Part shown: positions 36,029 to 45,610 of the stretch, in pieces | How positions within the stretch are numbered: the stretch's first letter is position 1 | Layout of the letters: the number at the start of each line of letters is the position of its first letter | NCBI RefSeq assembly: GCF_000807775.2 | Contig: NZ_CP047385.1 | Span: 248,001 to 312,000, forward strand | Direction of reading: 5' to 3' | Length of the DNA stretch: 64,000 nt | Origin: Pandoraea fibrosis | Lineage (GTDB): Bacteria > Pseudomonadota > Gammaproteobacteria > Burkholderiales > Burkholderiaceae | Translations under genes and position numbers: made by a program | The notes under the pieces: model-generated | What the model was told of the DNA's origin: nothing | Databases searched by the model: none | The model's input: only the letters and a program-made list of their open reading frames with translations

Positions 36029-36727
36029 ATGCCCACGCCTGCCTTTTTCTCCTGGAGCGGCGGCAAGGATTCCTGCCTTGCACTGCATCACGCCTTGTCT
36101 TGCGACACGGCCGGCGTGCCGCACTACGACGTGCGGCGGTTGCTGGCGATGTTTGACGACACCGGCGACAGCTCGCGCTCGCATGGTCTGCCGCGTGAGC
36201 TGATGCAGGCGCAGGCGGATGCGCTCGGTATCGCACTCGACGTCGGGCAAGCGGGCTGGCACGAGTACGAGACGGCATTCGTCGCCCGGTTAGAGGCCCT
36301 GCGCACTGAGGGCATCACGCATGGCCTGTTCGGCGATATCGACTTGCAGGCACATCGCGATTGGGAAGAGAAGGTGTGCGCGGCGGCGGGCATGATTGCC
36401 GTGCTGCCCTTGTGGCAACGCGAACGCCTGACGCTCGCGCATGAATTCATCTCGCTGGGTTATCGCGCGGTGATCGTGTGTGTCGACGGGCGACATCTTG
36501 GGCCGGAATTCGTCGGCCGCGAATACGATGCCTCGTTGCTCGCCGACCTTCCGGCAAGTGTCGATGCGTGTGGCGAGAACGGCGAATTCCACACCTTCGC
36601 TTACGACGGCCCGCGCTTCACGCAACCGGTGCCGTGGCGCATCGAGCGGGTCGAGACGATCCACGGCCCCAAGGAATACGGCGCCACGCCGTACCACCGA
36701 GCCCACATCGTGCCCGCACAGCGCTGA
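36029..36727 (+). CDS. Diphthine-ammonia ligase-like ATP pyrophosphatase (DUF71/Dph6 family)
   Basis: 232 residues. The PP-loop SWSGGKDSC is at residues 8-16, with GLFGDIDLQAHRDW and the family end motif CGENGEFHTFAYDGP. In eukaryotes the family amidates diphthine. Bacteria lack diphthamide, so the substrate here is unknown, perhaps another adenylated carboxylate. It reads in the same direction as argB but after a terminator. The LysR gene is convergent with it, 23 bp away. Confidence 0.82.
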   Translation: MPTPAFFSWSGGKDSCLALHHALSCDTAGVPHYDVRRLLAMFDDTGDSSRSHGLPRELMQAQADALGIALDVGQAGWHEYETAFVARLEALRTEGITHGLFGDIDLQAHRDWEEKVCAAAGMIAVLPLWQRERLTLAHEFISLGYRAVIVCVDGRHLGPEFVGREYDASLLADLPASVDACGENGEFHTFAYDGPRFTQPVPWRIERVETIHGPKEYGATPYHRAHIVPAQR

Positions 36728-36750
36728 GCGGGACGCGGCACGTTGCCCAG

Positions 36751-37665
36751 TCAGCCCGATCGGCCGGGCGCGGTCAGTTGACGCAACTCGTCGAGCAGCT
36801 TGGCCGCCGGGCTTGGCAGGATCCCCTGACGACGGCGAAACGCGGTGAGTGTGCGCGTGGCGCGCACGGTCGCAATCGGCAACGTGTCCATCACCCGCGC
36901 CTGCGCTTCGACGTCGTACATGGGTTCGGGCATCCATGTGAGAAAGCCGCATCGCGCGACCATGCTTTTGAGCACCGGCACCGAGCGCGTCTCGACAACG
37001 ATGTTCGGCAATCCCAGCCCGTGTGCAGCGAACACGCCCTGCATATGCGCGTATGGCGCGGTGCCGCGCGGTGGAATCGCCCAGCGCGCTCCCAGCGTGT
37101 CGGCGAGTTCAATGGTCTTGCGCTTGCGCAACGGGTGATTGCAGGCGGCGACCACATAGCTGTCGTCCTCCCAGTGGCAATCGGCGATGGCGACGATGTC
37201 GTCGGTATCCGGTGCGACGGTCGAGAGCGCCAGATCGATCTCGTGGCGCATCAGTCCCTGCGCGAGCCGATCCCACACCCCTTCGATGATCTCCACTCGC
37301 AGATTCGGCCAGCGATCGAGCACACGCTCGACCGCCAGCGGCAGGACATGACTGGCGATGGCGCCGACTGCGCCGACCTTGATCGTGCCCTTGGCCAGAC
37401 CGCGTAGCGCATCGATCTCTTCACGCGCATGGTCGGCCTCGCGTTCGAGCAGCATCGCGTGGGGCAGCAGTGCCTGCCCGAACGCCGTGAGTTCCATCCC
37501 CTTGCTGTGACGCTCGAACAGCGGTGCGCCGAGATCGGTTTCGAGCCGCTTGATGGTGCGGCTCAAGGCGGGCTGCGTGAGGTGCAGTTCCGTGGCGGCG
37601 CGGCCGAGACTGCCCGTCGCAACGATGGTCGTGAAGGCGCGCAGTTGCTGGAGGTTGAGACTCAT
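36751..37665 (-). CDS. LysR-type transcriptional regulator (divergent from benzoylformate decarboxylase gene)
   Basis: 304 residues. The winged HTH (1-65) has LQQLRAFTTIVATGSLGRAATELHLTQPALSRTIKRLE and a GAPLFERHSKGMELT wing. The effector domain (about 90-295) shows two alpha/beta lobes. It is divergent from and presumably regulates the decarboxylase-dehydrogenase-transporter genes. The inducer is probably an aromatic oxo acid or aldehyde (inference). ATG 37665 gives the canonical LysR N-terminus; an ATG 45 nt upstream would add MATYAIPPIG. No clear ribosome site precedes either. Confidence 0.87.
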   Translation of the reverse strand: MSLNLQQLRAFTTIVATGSLGRAATELHLTQPALSRTIKRLETDLGAPLFERHSKGMELTAFGQALLPHAMLLEREADHAREEIDALRGLAKGTIKVGAVGAIASHVLPLAVERVLDRWPNLRVEIIEGVWDRLAQGLMRHEIDLALSTVAPDTDDIVAIADCHWEDDSYVVAACNHPLRKRKTIELADTLGARWAIPPRGTAPYAHMQGVFAAHGLGLPNIVVETRSVPVLKSMVARCGFLTWMPEPMYDVEAQARVMDTLPIATVRATRTLTAFRRRQGILPSPAAKLLDELRQLTAPGRSG

Positions 37666-37776
37666 GGCGGACGACGGAACTCCAATGGGCGGGATGGCAT
37701 ACGTCGCCATCAGGGCGAGGCGTGACGACGCGCAAAAGTCATGCAAAAGCGTAATGACTTCGGCACGTAAAAGCAA

Positions 37777-37805
37777 TTCCGGTGCATATATCGGCTCCCT
37801 ATACT
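37777..37805 (+). promoter_or_regulatory. Candidate LysR-controlled promoter of the decarboxylase operon
   Basis: TATACT (37800-37805) is a good -10 box with a poor -35 (TTCCGG, 17 bp upstream). This is the usual pattern for an activator-dependent promoter in a divergent LysR intergenic region of 291 bp. Confidence 0.35.
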
Positions 37806-37956
37806 TATCCCGTCGCTCATCCCATCGCGCGCCATCCACGATTCGCGCGCAGCCGGCCGGGGCGGTCCATTGAGCACCGCGCCGCGAGGCCCGAGCCAAC
37901 AAAAGAACCACGCCGTCACGTTTGCGCGTCGACGGCGGCACGAGACAACCGCATCC

Positions 37957-39585
37957 ATGAAAGACAGCCGAGAAGTTCGTGCCGGCCAACGCGCCGGTAT
38001 TCCTCAAGCCCTGAGCGTTCGTGAGGTGGTCATCGATCTGATGCGCCGTCACGGCATGACCAAGGTGTTCGCCAACCCCGGTTCGACCGAATTGCCGCTG
38101 TTCCGCGACTTTCCCGCCGACTTCGAATACGTGCTGGGGCTTCAGGAAGCGGTGGTCGTCGGGATGGCCGACGGTTACGCGCAGGCAACCGGCAACGCGG
38201 CGTTCATCAATCTGCATTCCGCCGCCGGGGTGGGCAATGCGATGGGCAACATCTTCACGGCGTACAAGAATCAGACGCCACTCATCGTCACTGCGGGTCA
38301 GCAGGCCCGGTCGATTCTTCCGTTCGATCCGTTTCTCGCGTCGGTGCGTGCGACCGAGTTGCCGCAGCCCTACGTCAAGTTCAGTCTCGAACCCGCGCGT
38401 GCCGAAGATGTACCGCTCGCACTCGCCCGTGCGTATCACATCGCGATGCAGGAGCCGAAGGGGCCGGTCTTCGTCTCGATCCCGGTCGACGATTGGGATC
38501 GTCCTGCCGACACGTTGCCGCCGAGACAGGTCAGTACGCGTGTGCAGCCCGATCCGGTGGCGCTTGCACAATTGGGGGCGGCGCTCGACGCGTGTGCGCG
38601 TCCGGTGTTCGTCGTCGGGTCGTCGATCGACCGTGCCGGGGCGTTCGACGCTGTCGTTGCGCTGGCCGAACGACACAACGCGCGGGTCTTTACGGCGCCG
38701 ATGTGCGCTCGTTGCGCGTTCCCCGAAGATCATCGCTTGTTCGCGGGCTTCCTGCCGCCGATGCGCGAGAAGATCGTCGGCCTGCTGGGGGGGCACGACC
38801 TGATTCTCGTCATTGGCGCCCCGGCGTTCACATACCACGTGGAAGGCGCGGGGCCGCATGTCCCCGAGGGCGCGTCGTTGTTCCAGTTGATCGAAGATCC
38901 GGGCGTCGCGGCATGGACACCGGTTGGCGCCTCCGTGGTCGGAAACGTGAAGCTCGGTGTCGAAGCGCTGCTGGCACGCGACATGCCGGGCGAGCGCGAG
39001 TTGCCGCCTGCGCGCACGGTGCCGCCGGTCGCTATCGCCAACGTGCCGGGCGAACGCATGACGACCGCCTTCGCGTTGCAAACGCTGGCCGACGTGCGCG
39101 ACGCGAACGACATCGTCGTGGAGGAAGCGCCGAGCGCACGCTCGGTCATGCAGCAATACCTGCCCTTCACGTTGCCGGGCACGTTCTACACCATGAACAG
39201 CGGCGGCCTCGGCTACTCGATGCCCGCCGCCGTCGGTGTGGCGATGGCGCATCCGGCGCGGCGTGTCATCGGCCTGATCGGCGACGGCTCCGCGATGTAC
39301 TCGATTCAAGGCTTGTGGAGTGCGGCGCAGGCCAGACTGCCGATCACGTTCGTGATTCTGAACAACCGTCGCTATGCCGCGTTGCAGGACTTTGCGCCGT
39401 CGTTCGGCTTCGGCCCGAAAGATCCCGTACAAGGCACCGATTTGCCCGATCTCGATTTCGTGCAGCTGGCGCAAGGAATGGGCGTGCGCGCACAGCGTGT
39501 CGAGCAGGGAAGCGAGTTGCGCGACGTCTTGTCGCAGGCCCTGTCGAGCGGCGAGACACGTCTCGTCGAAATCGTGGTGGCATGA
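37957..39585 (+). CDS. mdlC: Benzoylformate decarboxylase-like thiamine diphosphate enzyme
   Basis: 542 residues. Non-oxidative decarboxylation of a 2-oxo-2-aryl acid to the aromatic aldehyde. Active-site features of benzoylformate decarboxylase are present: Ser43 in FANPGSTELPLF, Glu in GLQEAVVVG, and His in INLHSAAGVGN. The thiamine motif is GDGSAMYSIQGLWSAAQ...NNRRY, and a FTYH element sits near residue 290. Start at 37957 (MKDSREVR); an upstream TTG/ATG-like frame from 37870 adds a basic tail without homology. It is followed after 78 bp by an aldehyde dehydrogenase gene and then by a transporter gene. No mandelate racemase or dehydrogenase is present, so the oxo acid must come from elsewhere or be imported. 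Confidence 0.82.
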   Translation: MKDSREVRAGQRAGIPQALSVREVVIDLMRRHGMTKVFANPGSTELPLFRDFPADFEYVLGLQEAVVVGMADGYAQATGNAAFINLHSAAGVGNAMGNIFTAYKNQTPLIVTAGQQARSILPFDPFLASVRATELPQPYVKFSLEPARAEDVPLALARAYHIAMQEPKGPVFVSIPVDDWDRPADTLPPRQVSTRVQPDPVALAQLGAALDACARPVFVVGSSIDRAGAFDAVVALAERHNARVFTAPMCARCAFPEDHRLFAGFLPPMREKIVGLLGGHDLILVIGAPAFTYHVEGAGPHVPEGASLFQLIEDPGVAAWTPVGASVVGNVKLGVEALLARDMPGERELPPARTVPPVAIANVPGERMTTAFALQTLADVRDANDIVVEEAPSARSVMQQYLPFTLPGTFYTMNSGGLGYSMPAAVGVAMAHPARRVIGLIGDGSAMYSIQGLWSAAQARLPITFVILNNRRYAALQDFAPSFGFGPKDPVQGTDLPDLDFVQLAQGMGVRAQRVEQGSELRDVLSQALSSGETRLVEIVVA

Positions 39586-39663
39586 TGCACGGCGAGTGCC
39601 CGCGCCGGGCATCGTGAGCGCGCATCGCGCGATCCCGTGACGAATCATCGAGTAAGGAGACGA

Positions 39664-41139
39664 ATGCCAATGCAGACCCAACAAGACCCCAAGGCCCTGA
39701 CGATGCTGATCGCCGGGAAGCGCGTCGGCGCGACACAGGGGGCCACCTTCGAGCGCCGCAATCCGCTGGACGGCGAGGTCGCCTCATGTGCGCCTGCGGC
39801 CACTGTCGACGACGCCCGCGCCGCCGTGCGAGCGGCATGGGACGCCTTCCCCGCATGGTCGAACACCGGCCCAGGCGAACGTCGGGCGCTGTTGATGAAG
39901 GCCGCCGACCGCCTGGAAGCGAAAGTCGAGCAGTTTCAGGCGGCGATGGCAGCGGAGACGGGGGCGTCGGGACTGTGGGCGGGCTTCAACGTTCATCTGG
40001 CGGCGCAGGGACTTCGCGAAGCCGCCGCGATGACGACGCAGATTGCCGGCGAAATCATCCCGTCGGATGTGCCGGGCAGTCTCGCGATGGGCGTGCGTCA
40101 GGCGGCAGGCGTAGTGCTGGGCATCGCCCCATGGAACGCGCCGGTCATTCTCGGCGTGCGCGCGCTGGCGTTGCCGCTGGCCTGTGGCAACACCGTGGTC
40201 TTCAAAGGCTCGGAGTTGTGCCCGGCCACGCACGGTCTGATCGCGGACGCGCTGGACGAAGCCGGTTTGCCGCCAGGCGTGGTGAACTTCATCACGAACG
40301 CACCGAAGGACGCCGGCGCGATCGTTGAGGGACTGATCGCAGAGCCCGCCGTGCGTCGCGTGAACTTCACCGGTTCGACGCGAGTGGGCCGCATCATCGC
40401 CGGGCTGTGCGCCGAACATCTCAAACCCGCCGTGCTCGAGTTGGGGGGCAAGGCGCCATGCCTCGTGCTCGATGACGCCGATCTCGACGCCGCCGTGAAC
40501 GGTGTGGCGTTCGGGGCGTTCGCCAACTCCGGCCAGATCTGCATGTCCACGGAGCGCATCGTCGTGGCGGAATCGATTGCCGACGCCTTCGTGGAAAAGC
40601 TCGCCGCCAAGGCCCGCGCGCTGCCGCTGGGCGATCCGCGCGAAGGCCCGGTCGTACTCGGCTCCGTGATCGATATGGCGAGCGTCGAGCGTTGCAACGC
40701 GCTGATCGACGATGCCCTCGCCAAGGGGGCAAAGCTGCTGTGCGGCGGCCGCGCCGACACCACGCTCATGCCCGCGACATTGCTCGATCACGTCACCCCC
40801 GACATGAAGATCTACCACGAGGAATCGTTCGGTCCGGTCAAGGGCATCGTGCGCGTGAAGGACGACGAAGCGGCCATCGCGTGTGCCAACGACAACGCCT
40901 ACGGCTTGTCGTCTGCCGTTTTCAGCCGCGACATTGCGCGAGCGATGGGCGTGGCAAAGCGCATCGAGTCCGGCATTTGCCACATCAACGGCCCCACGGT
41001 GCATGACGAAGCGCAGATGCCGTTCGGCGGCGTGAAGTCGAGCGGCTGGGGACGTTTCGGCGGCAAGGCGGGCATTCACGAGTTCACCGATCTGCGCTGG
41101 ATGACGGTGCAGACCACCCCGCGTCACTACCCGTTCTGA
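39664..41139 (+). CDS. Aromatic aldehyde dehydrogenase (benzaldehyde/vanillin/salicylaldehyde type)
   Basis: 491 residues. Catalytic Glu259 in AVLELGGKAP and Cys293 in FANSGQICMSTERI. The cofactor-binding FTGSTRVGRI and the C-terminal PFGGVKSSGWGRFGGKAGIHEFTDLRW are typical of the salicylaldehyde/vanillin dehydrogenase branch. It would oxidise the aldehyde made by the decarboxylase upstream, giving benzoate, vanillate or syringate. AAGGAG 5 nt before 39664 fixes the start. Same operon as the transporter, 94 bp apart. Confidence 0.85.
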   Translation: MPMQTQQDPKALTMLIAGKRVGATQGATFERRNPLDGEVASCAPAATVDDARAAVRAAWDAFPAWSNTGPGERRALLMKAADRLEAKVEQFQAAMAAETGASGLWAGFNVHLAAQGLREAAAMTTQIAGEIIPSDVPGSLAMGVRQAAGVVLGIAPWNAPVILGVRALALPLACGNTVVFKGSELCPATHGLIADALDEAGLPPGVVNFITNAPKDAGAIVEGLIAEPAVRRVNFTGSTRVGRIIAGLCAEHLKPAVLELGGKAPCLVLDDADLDAAVNGVAFGAFANSGQICMSTERIVVAESIADAFVEKLAAKARALPLGDPREGPVVLGSVIDMASVERCNALIDDALAKGAKLLCGGRADTTLMPATLLDHVTPDMKIYHEESFGPVKGIVRVKDDEAAIACANDNAYGLSSAVFSRDIARAMGVAKRIESGICHINGPTVHDEAQMPFGGVKSSGWGRFGGKAGIHEFTDLRWMTVQTTPRHYPF

Positions 41140-41233
41140 GCGACGCTCGGCGGCCGGACGCCCCATGACGTAACGCAAGACCACCATACCGCCGCAGCCG
41201 GGAGACCGGAACAGACGGCCGGAGGAGACAACC

Positions 41234-42619
41234 GTGTCACAACAGTACGAAACCGCCCCTGCGGGGGCTGGCGCAACATCCGGCCATTCCGGTGCCAGCG
41301 AGGCTCACCAACCCGACGCCAACGCTGCCGCCAGGACGGCAACGTCCGGCGCTTCGGCGAACTACGGCCGCGTGGTGGCGGCCAGTTGTTTCGGTACCGC
41401 CATCGAGTGGTACGACTTTTTCATTTACGGCTTTCTCGCGCCCATCGTGTTCGACCGGCTGTTCTTCCCGCAGCTCGATCCGATGGCGGGCATGATCGCC
41501 GTGTTTGCCACCTTCGCCGTCGGTTTCATCGCGCGGCCGATCGGCGGCATTGTGTTCGGCCACTTCGGCGATCGCATCGGGCGCAAGTCGATTCTGCTGT
41601 TCACGCTGATTCTGATGGGCGTAGCGACCACGATGATCGGTCTGCTGCCCACTTACGACATGGTCGGCATGTGGGCGCCGATCATGCTCGTGACGCTGCG
41701 TTTCGTGCAAGGGTTCGCGCTCGGTGGCGAGTCCGTCGGCGGCTTGCTGATGACGGTGGAAGGGGCGCCCGCGCACTTGCGCGGCCTCTTCGGCGGCCTG
41801 ATTCAGGCGGCGGGGCCGACATCCATCGTGGGTGCTTCGCTGGCCATCGTGCTCATCACGCGACTGCCGGAAGACGACCTGCTCACGTGGGGCTGGCGCC
41901 TGCCGTTCCTCGTGAGTCTGTTGCTGGTGGCGTTGGGGACGTATGTGCGCCTCAAGGTGGAGGAGTCGCCGAGCTTCAAGGCTGCGGAGCAGCATCGCGA
42001 CATCGCGAAAGTGCCGGTCGCGGAGGTAATCACGCATTACTGGCGGCCGACGCTCGTGACATTCTTCATCTGTCTGGCCGAAACGAGCTTCTTCTATCTG
42101 GTTGCGATCTTCTCGCTGTCCTATGGCACCAAGACACTCGGTCTGCCGCGCAACACGATGGCCGACGGTGTGCTGTACGCCAACATTCTCGCCATGCTGA
42201 CGATCCCCGCGTTCGGCATGCTCTCCGACAAGCTCGGTCGTCGCCCGATGTTCCTGATGGGATTGGCCGCCACGGCGATCTTCATCTATCCGTTCTTCCT
42301 GATGATGGGCAGCAAGGAGACGGCGCTCGTGGTGATGGCGATCGTGATCGGCGCGGGCGTGATTCATCCGATGATGTTCGGCCCGGAAGGCAGCTTCTTC
42401 TCGGAGTTGTTCGACACACGTGTGCGGTTCTCCGGCGTGTCGCTCGGCAAACAGATCGGCACGGTGTTGGGCGGCGGGCTGGCGCCGATGATTGCCGCGA
42501 GTCTGCTGGCGTGGAGTCACGGGCAAATCTGGCCGGTGATCGTCTACTTCCTCATCCTCGCGGCGATGGCGTTGATCTCGACCTTCCTCGTGCGCGAGAC
42601 GAAGGACCGCGCGTTGTAA
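41234..42619 (+). CDS. MHS-family major facilitator transporter
   Basis: 461 residues with 12 predicted helices after a ~42-residue polar tail. Metabolite:H+ symporter signatures: GTAIEWYDFFIYGFLAP, FGHFGDRIGRKS between helices 2 and 3, RFVQGFALGGESVGG, and DKLGRRPMF in the second half. It imports organic acids, here probably an aromatic acid or its oxo acid, judged from the operon. GTG start at 41234 with GGAGG upstream. It ends at a bidirectional terminator shared with vanB. Confidence 0.87.
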   Translation: MSQQYETAPAGAGATSGHSGASEAHQPDANAAARTATSGASANYGRVVAASCFGTAIEWYDFFIYGFLAPIVFDRLFFPQLDPMAGMIAVFATFAVGFIARPIGGIVFGHFGDRIGRKSILLFTLILMGVATTMIGLLPTYDMVGMWAPIMLVTLRFVQGFALGGESVGGLLMTVEGAPAHLRGLFGGLIQAAGPTSIVGASLAIVLITRLPEDDLLTWGWRLPFLVSLLLVALGTYVRLKVEESPSFKAAEQHRDIAKVPVAEVITHYWRPTLVTFFICLAETSFFYLVAIFSLSYGTKTLGLPRNTMADGVLYANILAMLTIPAFGMLSDKLGRRPMFLMGLAATAIFIYPFFLMMGSKETALVVMAIVIGAGVIHPMMFGPEGSFFSELFDTRVRFSGVSLGKQIGTVLGGGLAPMIAASLLAWSHGQIWPVIVYFLILAAMALISTFLVRETKDRAL

Positions 42620-42643
42620 CGCGCCTCGTCCATCGATGAAAGC

Positions 42644-42681
42644 ACAACAGCCCCGCTCGCGATGCGAAGCGGGGCTGTTGT
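42644..42681. terminator. Bidirectional terminator between the MHS transporter and vanB
   Basis: ACAACAGCCCCGCT / AGCGGGGCTGTTGT, perfect 14-bp stem with a 10-nt loop, between convergent genes. The T-tract is modest. Confidence 0.8.
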
Positions 42682-42704
42682 CTTGTGGGGCAGACGCCGA
42701 AGCG

Positions 42705-43649
42705 TTACAGATCGAGTACCAGCATGGCCGAATGGCTACGCGAACAGCACGGCAGGATCTGATCGTTGGCGGCGCGTTCGTCATCGGTCAGGTAGACGTC
42801 GCGATGATCGGGCGTGCCGTCGATAACTCGCGTGAGGCACGTGCCGCACACGCCTTGTTCGCACGACATCTGCACTTCCACACCCTGAGCGGCGAGGGCG
42901 GCAACGATGGTCTCGCCGGCCTTCACGTCGATCACACGGCCAGTCGAATGCAGTTTTACCTGAAACGGCTTGTCGCCGTCGGTGTCTGCGGGCACCGGCG
43001 CGGCGAAGTATTCGCGATGCACGTTGCCTTCCGGCCATTGGGCGGCTTCTGCCCGTGCAAGCACGGCCTCGATGAATCCGGCCGGGCCGCACACATACAG
43101 ATGCTTGCCACCGGACGGTTGCGCGAGGATGGCGTCGAGATTGGCGCGCTCGCCGTCGTTGTCGAAATACAGGCGTGTCTTTGCCGCGAGATCGTCGCGC
43201 GCGAAGCGCTCGCGAAACGCGGTGCGCGCGGCATCGCGGGTGCAGTAGTGCACTTCGAACGATGCATCGCTGGCGGACAATGCTTCGGCCATGCAGAGAA
43301 TCGGCGTCACGCCGATGCCGCCAGCGAGCAGAATGCTGTGCTGCGCTTGCTCGGCGAGCGGGAAGTGATTGCGCGGTGCGCTGATCTCCAGCGTGGTGCC
43401 CACCGTGAGCGCATGCATGCCGGTGGAGCCGCCCCGCGACGCCGGGTCGCGCAGCACGCCCAGGCAGTAACGGTGCGTCTCCCCCGGCGCGTTGCACAGC
43501 GAGTACTGACGCACGAGGCCGTCGGCCACCTGCACGTCGATGTGAGCGCCTGCCGTGAATGCCGGCAGCGCGCTGCCGTCGACACTCACCAGTTCGAATT
43601 CGCAGATGTCGGTGGCGACATCGCGCTTGTTCGCCAGCCGGACTTTCAT
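42705..43649 (-). CDS. vanB: Vanillate O-demethylase reductase subunit VanB
   Basis: 314 residues. FMN and NAD(P)H reductase domains (about 1-220) with RQYSLCNAPGE and LLAGGIGVTPILCMAE. A C-terminal plant-type [2Fe-2S] ferredoxin domain has CEQGVCGTCLTRV and a distal CC (ILPCCSRS). It passes electrons from NADH to the Rieske oxygenase VanA. The start overlaps the vanA stop by 4 nt (ATGA), so the two are co-translated. Confidence 0.92.
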   Translation of the reverse strand: MKVRLANKRDVATDICEFELVSVDGSALPAFTAGAHIDVQVADGLVRQYSLCNAPGETHRYCLGVLRDPASRGGSTGMHALTVGTTLEISAPRNHFPLAEQAQHSILLAGGIGVTPILCMAEALSASDASFEVHYCTRDAARTAFRERFARDDLAAKTRLYFDNDGERANLDAILAQPSGGKHLYVCGPAGFIEAVLARAEAAQWPEGNVHREYFAAPVPADTDGDKPFQVKLHSTGRVIDVKAGETIVAALAAQGVEVQMSCEQGVCGTCLTRVIDGTPDHRDVYLTDDERAANDQILPCCSRSHSAMLVLDL

Positions 43650-44719
43650 GCTGCGCTCTCCACGCTCGCCACGCCCTGTGCACCCGAAGTACCGGCGCGC
43701 TCGGCGTCGATCAAACGCTCTAGCACCTTGCGCGACTGCACGCCGCCTGCGTCGATGTTGAGCTTGAGAATCTTCTTCTCCGGATAGGCGGAGAGATTGC
43801 GTTGCTGGGCTTCCAGTACCTCCTGGTCTTCGGCGAAGATGCCGCCTTGCCCGCGTTTGATGGCGGCAGTCAGCTCGGCGTCTTCCGGCTTGAAGTTGCG
43901 CGCCATGCCCCAGAAGTACCAAATGGATTCGTCGGTCTCGGGCGTGATGAAGTCGACCACGATACTGCCCGCCTTCTTCTCGGCCGGGGCATCGTAACCG
44001 CCATGACCTGCGTGCGCGACCCCGACCTCGATCATCACGTGACTCGGCGGCGTGAAGCGGCAGACCTGCCAACGGTCGCACGGCACCTGATCGTCCAGAC
44101 CGTTGGCGCGCAACGCGCTTGCCCAGAACGGCGGCGCCTTGATGTTTTCCATGTGACGCGCCGTGATCACCATGTCGCCCTCGACGGTCGTCTTCGGCGG
44201 CGCTTCCTCGATTTCTTCCTGACCGATGCTCGTCGCGTGCACATACGTTTCGTGCGTCAGGTCCATGAGGTTATCGATCATCAGGCGGTAGTCGCACTTG
44301 ATGTGATACAGCCCGCCGCCATACGCCCACTGATCGCTCACGGCCCATTCCAGATGCGGGATTTCGTCGGGATTGGCGAGTGCGGCGTCGCCAGGCCATA
44401 CCCAGACGAAGCCATAACGCTCGACACACGGAAACGAGCGCGTCTTCGGGAAGCCGCCGACACGCTGACCGACCATCTTCGTGCACTTGCCGCCGCCATC
44501 GACCGTCAGGCCGTGGTAGCCGCACACGAGGTGCCCGTCCTTGACGAAGCCCAGCGACAGCGCTGCGCCGCGATGCGGGCAGAAGTCTTCAAGGGCGGCG
44601 ACGTTGCCGTTGCCGTCGCGGAAGAACACCATCGGCTCGTTGCAGATCTTGCGGCCGAGCGGCTTGTCGGCAAAGTCGTCCGGGGTGCAGGCGACGTACC
44701 AGGTATTTTTGAGAAACAT
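43646..44719 (-). CDS. vanA: Vanillate O-demethylase oxygenase subunit VanA
   Basis: 357 residues. Rieske centre CPHRG...CGYHGL (about residues 46-68). The mononuclear iron site lies in the conserved DYRLMIDNLMDLTHETYVHATSIGQ. GVAHAGHGGYDAPAEKKAGSIVVDFITPE is almost as in Pseudomonas VanA. It removes the methyl group of vanillate as formaldehyde to give protocatechuate; related enzymes also act on syringate. It lies 84 bp downstream of vanR on the same strand, so vanRAB may form one transcript. Confidence 0.93.
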   Translation of the reverse strand: MFLKNTWYVACTPDDFADKPLGRKICNEPMVFFRDGNGNVAALEDFCPHRGAALSLGFVKDGHLVCGYHGLTVDGGGKCTKMVGQRVGGFPKTRSFPCVERYGFVWVWPGDAALANPDEIPHLEWAVSDQWAYGGGLYHIKCDYRLMIDNLMDLTHETYVHATSIGQEEIEEAPPKTTVEGDMVITARHMENIKAPPFWASALRANGLDDQVPCDRWQVCRFTPPSHVMIEVGVAHAGHGGYDAPAEKKAGSIVVDFITPETDESIWYFWGMARNFKPEDAELTAAIKRGQGGIFAEDQEVLEAQQRNLSAYPEKKILKLNIDAGGVQSRKVLERLIDAERAGTSGAQGVASVESAA

Positions 44720-44803
44720 GATCGTTTGTCTCCTTGGCGCACCTTCGACTGGCGCGCTCTCGTTGCAATAGGGGATGGTCGGGATGAATGGGGTGGGCGC
44801 GCG

Positions 44804-45472
44804 TCAGAGCAACTGGGCGCCCATGCTGTGTTCCTGCGTGACGATGTGCTCGCGGCACATGAACTCGGCGCGATCGGGCTGACGCGCGGCAATCGCCTCG
44901 ACGATGGCGTGATGCTGGCGATGCGCATACGCGATGATGTCGGCGTACTGCCGCCGGTCTTCGTGGCCAAACGCCACCGTGCGCGGCGCGACGAACGGCA
45001 CCAGATTGCAGCGCGCGATGAAGCCTTCGAGCAGCGGGTTGCGAGCACCGGTCACGAGCAGGTCGTGAAAGCGCGCGTTGAGCGACGCGTAGCCGATCTG
45101 CACTTCGGCCGTCATCGTATGGCCGGCGAGCAGGTCGTCGCCTTCGGCCAGCAGGTCGCGCAACTTCGCGAGCAACTCGGCACTCGCGCCTTTCTCGGCG
45201 AGCAGACGCGCGGCGTAGCCTTCGAGCGCGCCGCGCAGATGCAGCGCCTCGACACTCTCCTCACGCGTATGTGCCCGAACGGCATAGCCTCGCTGTCCGG
45301 CGCGTACCACCAGCCCTTCCTCGGCGAGCACGGGCAGCGCTTGCCGCACCGGCATGCGCGAGACACCCAGTTGCTCCGCGAGCTTGGCTTCGGCCAGGCG
45401 TTCACCCGGCGCGAGTTCGCCCTTGAGGATCATCTCGCGCAATTGAACCGTCGTCGGCGTGGGGTGCAGCAT
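44804..45472 (-). CDS. vanR: GntR-family (FCD subgroup) repressor, VanR-like
   Basis: 222 residues. The N-terminal winged HTH (about 5-70) has LREMILKGELAPGERL and LAEQLGVSRMPVRQALPVLAEEGLV. The FCD effector domain (about 85-205) has metal-site residues in NARFHDLLV and AYAHRQHHAIVEAI. Its position before vanAB and the GGATCC-centred operators support VanR. ATG 45472 is preferred because AAGGAG stands 5 nt upstream; an ATG at 45508 lacks this. Confidence 0.85.
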   Translation of the reverse strand: MLHPTPTTVQLREMILKGELAPGERLAEAKLAEQLGVSRMPVRQALPVLAEEGLVVRAGQRGYAVRAHTREESVEALHLRGALEGYAARLLAEKGASAELLAKLRDLLAEGDDLLAGHTMTAEVQIGYASLNARFHDLLVTGARNPLLEGFIARCNLVPFVAPRTVAFGHEDRRQYADIIAYAHRQHHAIVEAIAARQPDRAEFMCREHIVTQEHSMGAQLL

Positions 45473-45557
45473 GCGTCTCCTTTCGATCACAGAAATATCT
45501 GCAGTCATGTCTGCCGGATGCTCAGGCTCGACCCTGTCAGATCCGGCTTTTTTTCAT

Positions 45558-45569
45558 TATGGGATCCCG
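45558..45569. promoter_or_regulatory. Putative VanR operator 1 (TATGGGATCCCG)
   Basis: A palindrome around GGGATCCC, flanked by TTA and TAA, in the divergent region between vanR and ligB. The known Caulobacter VanR operator also centres on GGATCC. Confidence 0.65.
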
Positions 45570-45610
45570 TAATTGCAAAACGCATCAGTAAATACCCTGC
45601 TTTATGACAA

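Noticed and set aside
36751..39684. A 977-codon open frame on the minus strand running through the LysR gene and antisense to the decarboxylase gene
   Set aside because: Only the last 304 codons have LysR homology. The rest is an antisense frame kept open by high GC and codon bias, rich in Arg/His/Ala, without domains.
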